The translations under genes were made by a program, and so were the position numbers. This document shows, piece after piece, positions 61,301 through 64,000 of a stretch of 64,000 bases of DNA (position 1 is its first letter; every line of letters starts with the position of its first letter). The notes under the pieces were generated by a model, which had not been told where the DNA came from, made no database searches, and worked only from the letters and a program-made list of their open reading frames with translations. The stretch spans positions 186,001-250,000 of the forward strand of contig JAQOTA010000053.1 of assembly GCA_029532415.1 (NCBI GenBank), read 5' to 3'. The DNA comes from Marasmius tenuissimus (taxonomy: Eukaryota > Basidiomycota > Agaricomycetes > Agaricales > Marasmiaceae).

Positions 61301-61549
61301 ACAATTCACCGTGATCAAGATGATCATTCGCATACTAGCGAGAACGACCTACAAGTGCTCAAACAGCTGATCTCATCCAGGGTCACAAGCTCAATCATGA
61401 AGAAAAAAAGAATCCTTAGCAGAGCGACATCATCCGAGTTCAAAATTTGGCACGACACCTGGATATTGATCTGTCCCGCAACCTCTGCACTCCGATTCAC
61501 TACGAGAATTAACACCGCGCCACACAATGGGGCTCCCACTGGGTTGCCC

Positions 61550-61839
61550 TGCTGCACTGCCCGAGCCGGCGGCGGCATCACTCACACGTTTAGCTATGGG
61601 GGTGGGGGAAAGAATTAGCATTAATCACAAAGGGGTGAGAGGGTGGGGAACATACCAATAGTACCAACACCACCAAGCTGTTGTGATTCAATTGTCAAGC
61701 CTGCTGCCTCGTACTGGAGAAAGTAGGAGGATTCTGTTGGGTAATGTCATCAGAGGCCACAAAATAACATTCAAAATGAACATCAAACACTGTACATCAA
61801 CAAAGAGACGGTCAATATAACAGAAAACAACATTTTCAT
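61550..61839 (-). pseudogene. small one-TM protein gene, broken copy c
   Basis: Starts MKMLFSVILTVSLL at 61839 like the intact copies. Relative to copy a, exon 2 carries about 7 extra bases (cagcagg) after the PVRG codons, which shift the frame to an early TGA. Exon 3 matches copy a up to the SGSP codons and then jumps into sequence that matches copy a's 3' flank (gtggcgcgatg near 52.35 kb). The membrane helix and tail are thus deleted. Confidence 0.65.
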
Positions 61840-62639
61840 AATAAGTTTTGTGTGTACAGTGAGGGGGGGGGGAGCTTTGGAGTGAAGTTTATCTACTCGC
61901 GAGAGGAGCAGTTATTATAAGTACACGGCGTAGACCTAGAGGCCCAAAGAATGACAGATTAGCTGTTAAAGTACCATGGAACCACTCTAGTGAGGTTTTC
62001 TTTCTTTCTAGTTTTGTTGTGGTAGCTAAATGTGTTTGTGATGGAACACAATGCCTTGATGATGGAATGGGATCGCTATCGCCATCGCATGGCTGTAGCT
62101 TGAGGGTTCTCAAAACGAAGATGCGTCGTCGGAGCTTTGATCGTTGTACTGTGGGCTAAAAAAACAACCGCGGGCTCATTCAGAAAGGGGGGGCAAGAGG
62201 GAAATAATGGCTCGTGCTAGGTAGATCAAGATCAACCGGCAGAATAAATGTTCTCCCGTGCCACAACCCAAAACATACTTTTCAGATCAAGATCTCCGAA
62301 TTGACTGAAAATATATAGACAACTTCTCTCCGCCGCCGCCGACCCAGACTCCCCTGTATTCCGGGATGTTCTGGAAACTGATAATCTTTACTCGACCTCT
62401 TTTCTAACACTTGAATCAACTTAACACAAGCCCTAAGGTCCCTCTCCCTCGACCGATTCAGAACCGACTTGTGGACATGCAATCTCCTGTCCTCGTTCCC
62501 ATGAAGGTATGGTGGGACACTCTCTCGGAGCATAAGTTCATTATCGACCCATGAGCAGCAAGTCCAGCTCAACAGTATATATCGCAAATAGAACGCCGCC
62601 TAAGCACTCAGAGAAGCTACTGACGATATTCGAACTCCG

Positions 62640-62890
62640 CGACATTCAGGGGTTGGGAGCAGTCACTCGTATCTTTCCCTTCGTTCTTGATTTCTTGACT
62701 TTGTATGAGCCACAGATGAGTGATAAGGCAACCAATCTGACAACCACTCTGATGATGGTGCTCTCCGTGGCGTCTTCCGTTGAACAGACCATGCTGAAAG
62801 CTGTACCTACATCTCTTGTTGGGCGTGTGAAAATCAATCGGGGACAGTAAGACGGAGAGACATACCGATGGAACCCCGTGATTCAAATTC
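62640..62890 (-). pseudogene. small one-TM protein gene remnant, right arm
   Basis: Inverted relative of 50753-51018. A frame reads TRDVGTAFSMVCSTEDATES, then VVVRLVALSLICGSYKVKKS and a basic tail ending VTAPNP. The membrane stretch is interrupted by Arg residues and no signal exon is present in frame, so it is probably non-functional although the frame is open. Confidence 0.5.
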
Positions 62891-63090
62891 TAAACCTTGT
62901 ACGGGTACTGAAGGGACTAGCAGAATTATTTTGGGGGGTGATATGGTCAAAATGGCGTGAGGTGCCCACATCAATTGTAGCCAGAGTGCCTTCCGCAAGT
63001 ACCTCTATACATCCGTCAAGTCCAGCTCAATGCATATACTTGTAGTAAAGAAAGTCATTCCAAAGAAAAACAGCCTCAAAGAAACCCGGC
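62891..63090. other. spacer between two small TM gene copies
   Basis: 3' flank of copy b on the minus strand. No gene. Confidence 0.5.
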
Positions 63091-63536
63091 TATTGAGCTG
63101 GGGTGGGGCCAGCATCTTCCCCCATCTGAGCCTCCATCTCTTTCCGGGCGGCTTTTGCCTTTTTCTTTTCCCAGAGGCAATAACTCACAATGAGTACTAA
63201 GCACAGCACGACAGCTCCGACAATGAATCCAACGACGTCGCTCTCGCTGAGATCCCCTACTGCACTGCCCGCCTCGGTGGCCGTTACGGCTTTACCTATG
63301 GGGGTGGGGGAAAAGAGTTAGCGTTAATCACGATGGGGGTGGGAGGGTGGCGAACATACCAATACTACCAACACCACCAGGCTGTCGTGATTTGATTGTC
63401 AAGCCTTGTACTGGAGAAAGTAGGAGGACTCTGTTGGGTAATGTCATCAGAGGCCATAAAATAATGCTCAAAACAAATATCAAATACCGTACATCAGCAA
63501 AGGGATGGTCATTATAGCGGAGAACAATGTTGTCAT
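63091..63536 (-). CDS. small signal-peptide, single-TM protein (type I), copy b
   Basis: Start at 63536, three exons, about 110 residues. MTTLFSAIMTIPLL then VLLLSPVQG looks like a signal peptide. A short polar ectodomain, a membrane helix (VVGFIVGAVVLCLVLIVSY) and a charged tail (EKKKAKAARKEMEAQ) follow, stop at 63091. Exon borders and phases equal those of copy a at 51756-52214, including the C-rich tract before the last acceptor. Substitutions leave the frame and membrane segment intact, suggesting selection for function. No known family. Confidence 0.65.
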
Positions 63537-63945
63537 GATAAGTTTAGTGTGTACAATGAGGGGGGGAGGTTGGAACTTTGGAGTGAGGTTCATCTACTCG
63601 CGAGAGGAACAGTTATTATAAGTACACCGCATAGATCTAGAGATCCAAATAATGGCAGATCAGTTGTTCAAGTACCATGGAAACCACTCTAGTCAGGTCT
63701 TTTCCCAAGTTTTGTTGTGGTAGCCAAACGTATTTGTGATGGAAACACAATGTCTTGATGATGGGATGGGATCACCATTGCCATCGTATATGCCTAGCTC
63801 CTCCAGAAGACACACCATCACGGCTACTACAACTGTTGGAAATTCATGATTACCCCAAGTTATTGAGGTACTCAACTGAAAACAAGAGCAAAATCCCACA
63901 AAACATGGACAAAACAGCTTTACAACAACATGAGTCGTGATTGCG

Positions 63946-64000
63946 ATCTCTATCCCCTTTGACCTCCGCGTCCGCGTCTTCCGTGGTTTCGTCGTTTTAG
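63946..64000 (+). pseudogene. fragment of the HECT ligase gene at the window edge
   Basis: About 50 bases match 54951-55002 of the HECT gene exon 2 (the segment coding for PFDLRVRVFRGFVV) on the same strand with only a few changes. The match ends in TTTTAG where the gene reads TCTTGG, which creates a stop. It may continue past the window. The rest of 63537-63945 is spacer homologous to 51.5-51.75 kb. Confidence 0.6.

Larger units (their letters stand above)
61300..62900. repeat. right arm of inverted duplication
   Basis: Read on the minus strand it repeats 50.75-52.6 kb in order: small TM remnant (62.9-62.6), spacer (62.55-62.0), truncated small TM gene (61.84-61.55) and 3' flank (61.5-61.3). 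Confidence 0.65.

Overview
The window looks like nuclear DNA of a basidiomycete fungus, most likely an Agaricomycete. Genes are split by many introns of about 45-60 nt with GT-AG (a few GC-AG) ends, CT(A/G)A(C/T)-type branch sites and short spacers. Several predicted proteins belong to families I know as expanded in mushroom-forming fungi: F-box proteins, a TET/JBP-like 2-oxoglutarate oxygenase, a Trp-rich C-terminal domain family, and a jelly-roll ectodomain membrane protein with a Pro-rich tail. No rRNA, CRISPR array or convincing tRNA was seen. Exon joins were made by eye from splice signals and frame, so starts and small exons are provisional.

Layout. 0.2-0.7 kb: a small acidic protein with a paralogue at 29-30 kb. 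1.2-10.7 kb: a head-to-head pair, a coiled-coil/Trp-rich protein (-) and a very long many-exon coiled-coil protein (+) that contains five tandemly duplicated exons. 13-21 kb: two F-box paralogues in inverted orientation flank a disrupted gene and the TET/JBP-like oxygenase. 22-26.5 kb: small hypothetical genes and a multicopy-family gene. 26.8-32.6 kb: a WD40 protein with a C-terminal membrane segment, the second small paralogue, a RING-finger protein and a tiny gene. 33.3-41.2 kb: a tandemly duplicated two-gene module in which a tail-anchored coiled-coil gene and an F-box gene diverge from a shared promoter region. 42.4-50.7 kb: a gene-poor stretch with decayed tandem repeats. 50.7-64 kb: an inverted array of small signal-peptide/one-TM genes and their pseudogenes brackets a Hul5/UBE3C-type HECT ubiquitin ligase and the jelly-roll membrane protein. 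The window ends inside a second fragment of the HECT gene.

Themes. Ubiquitin ligase parts are dense (four F-box proteins, one RING, one HECT). Recent duplication is everywhere: tandem exons, tandem modules, inverted arms, and 3' gene halves that look homogenised by gene conversion. The most interesting candidate for something undescribed is the F-box plus tail-anchored coiled-coil module, with a conserved 6-nt microexon in the tail-anchored partner. The TET/JBP-like oxygenase lying between inverted F-box copies is second.
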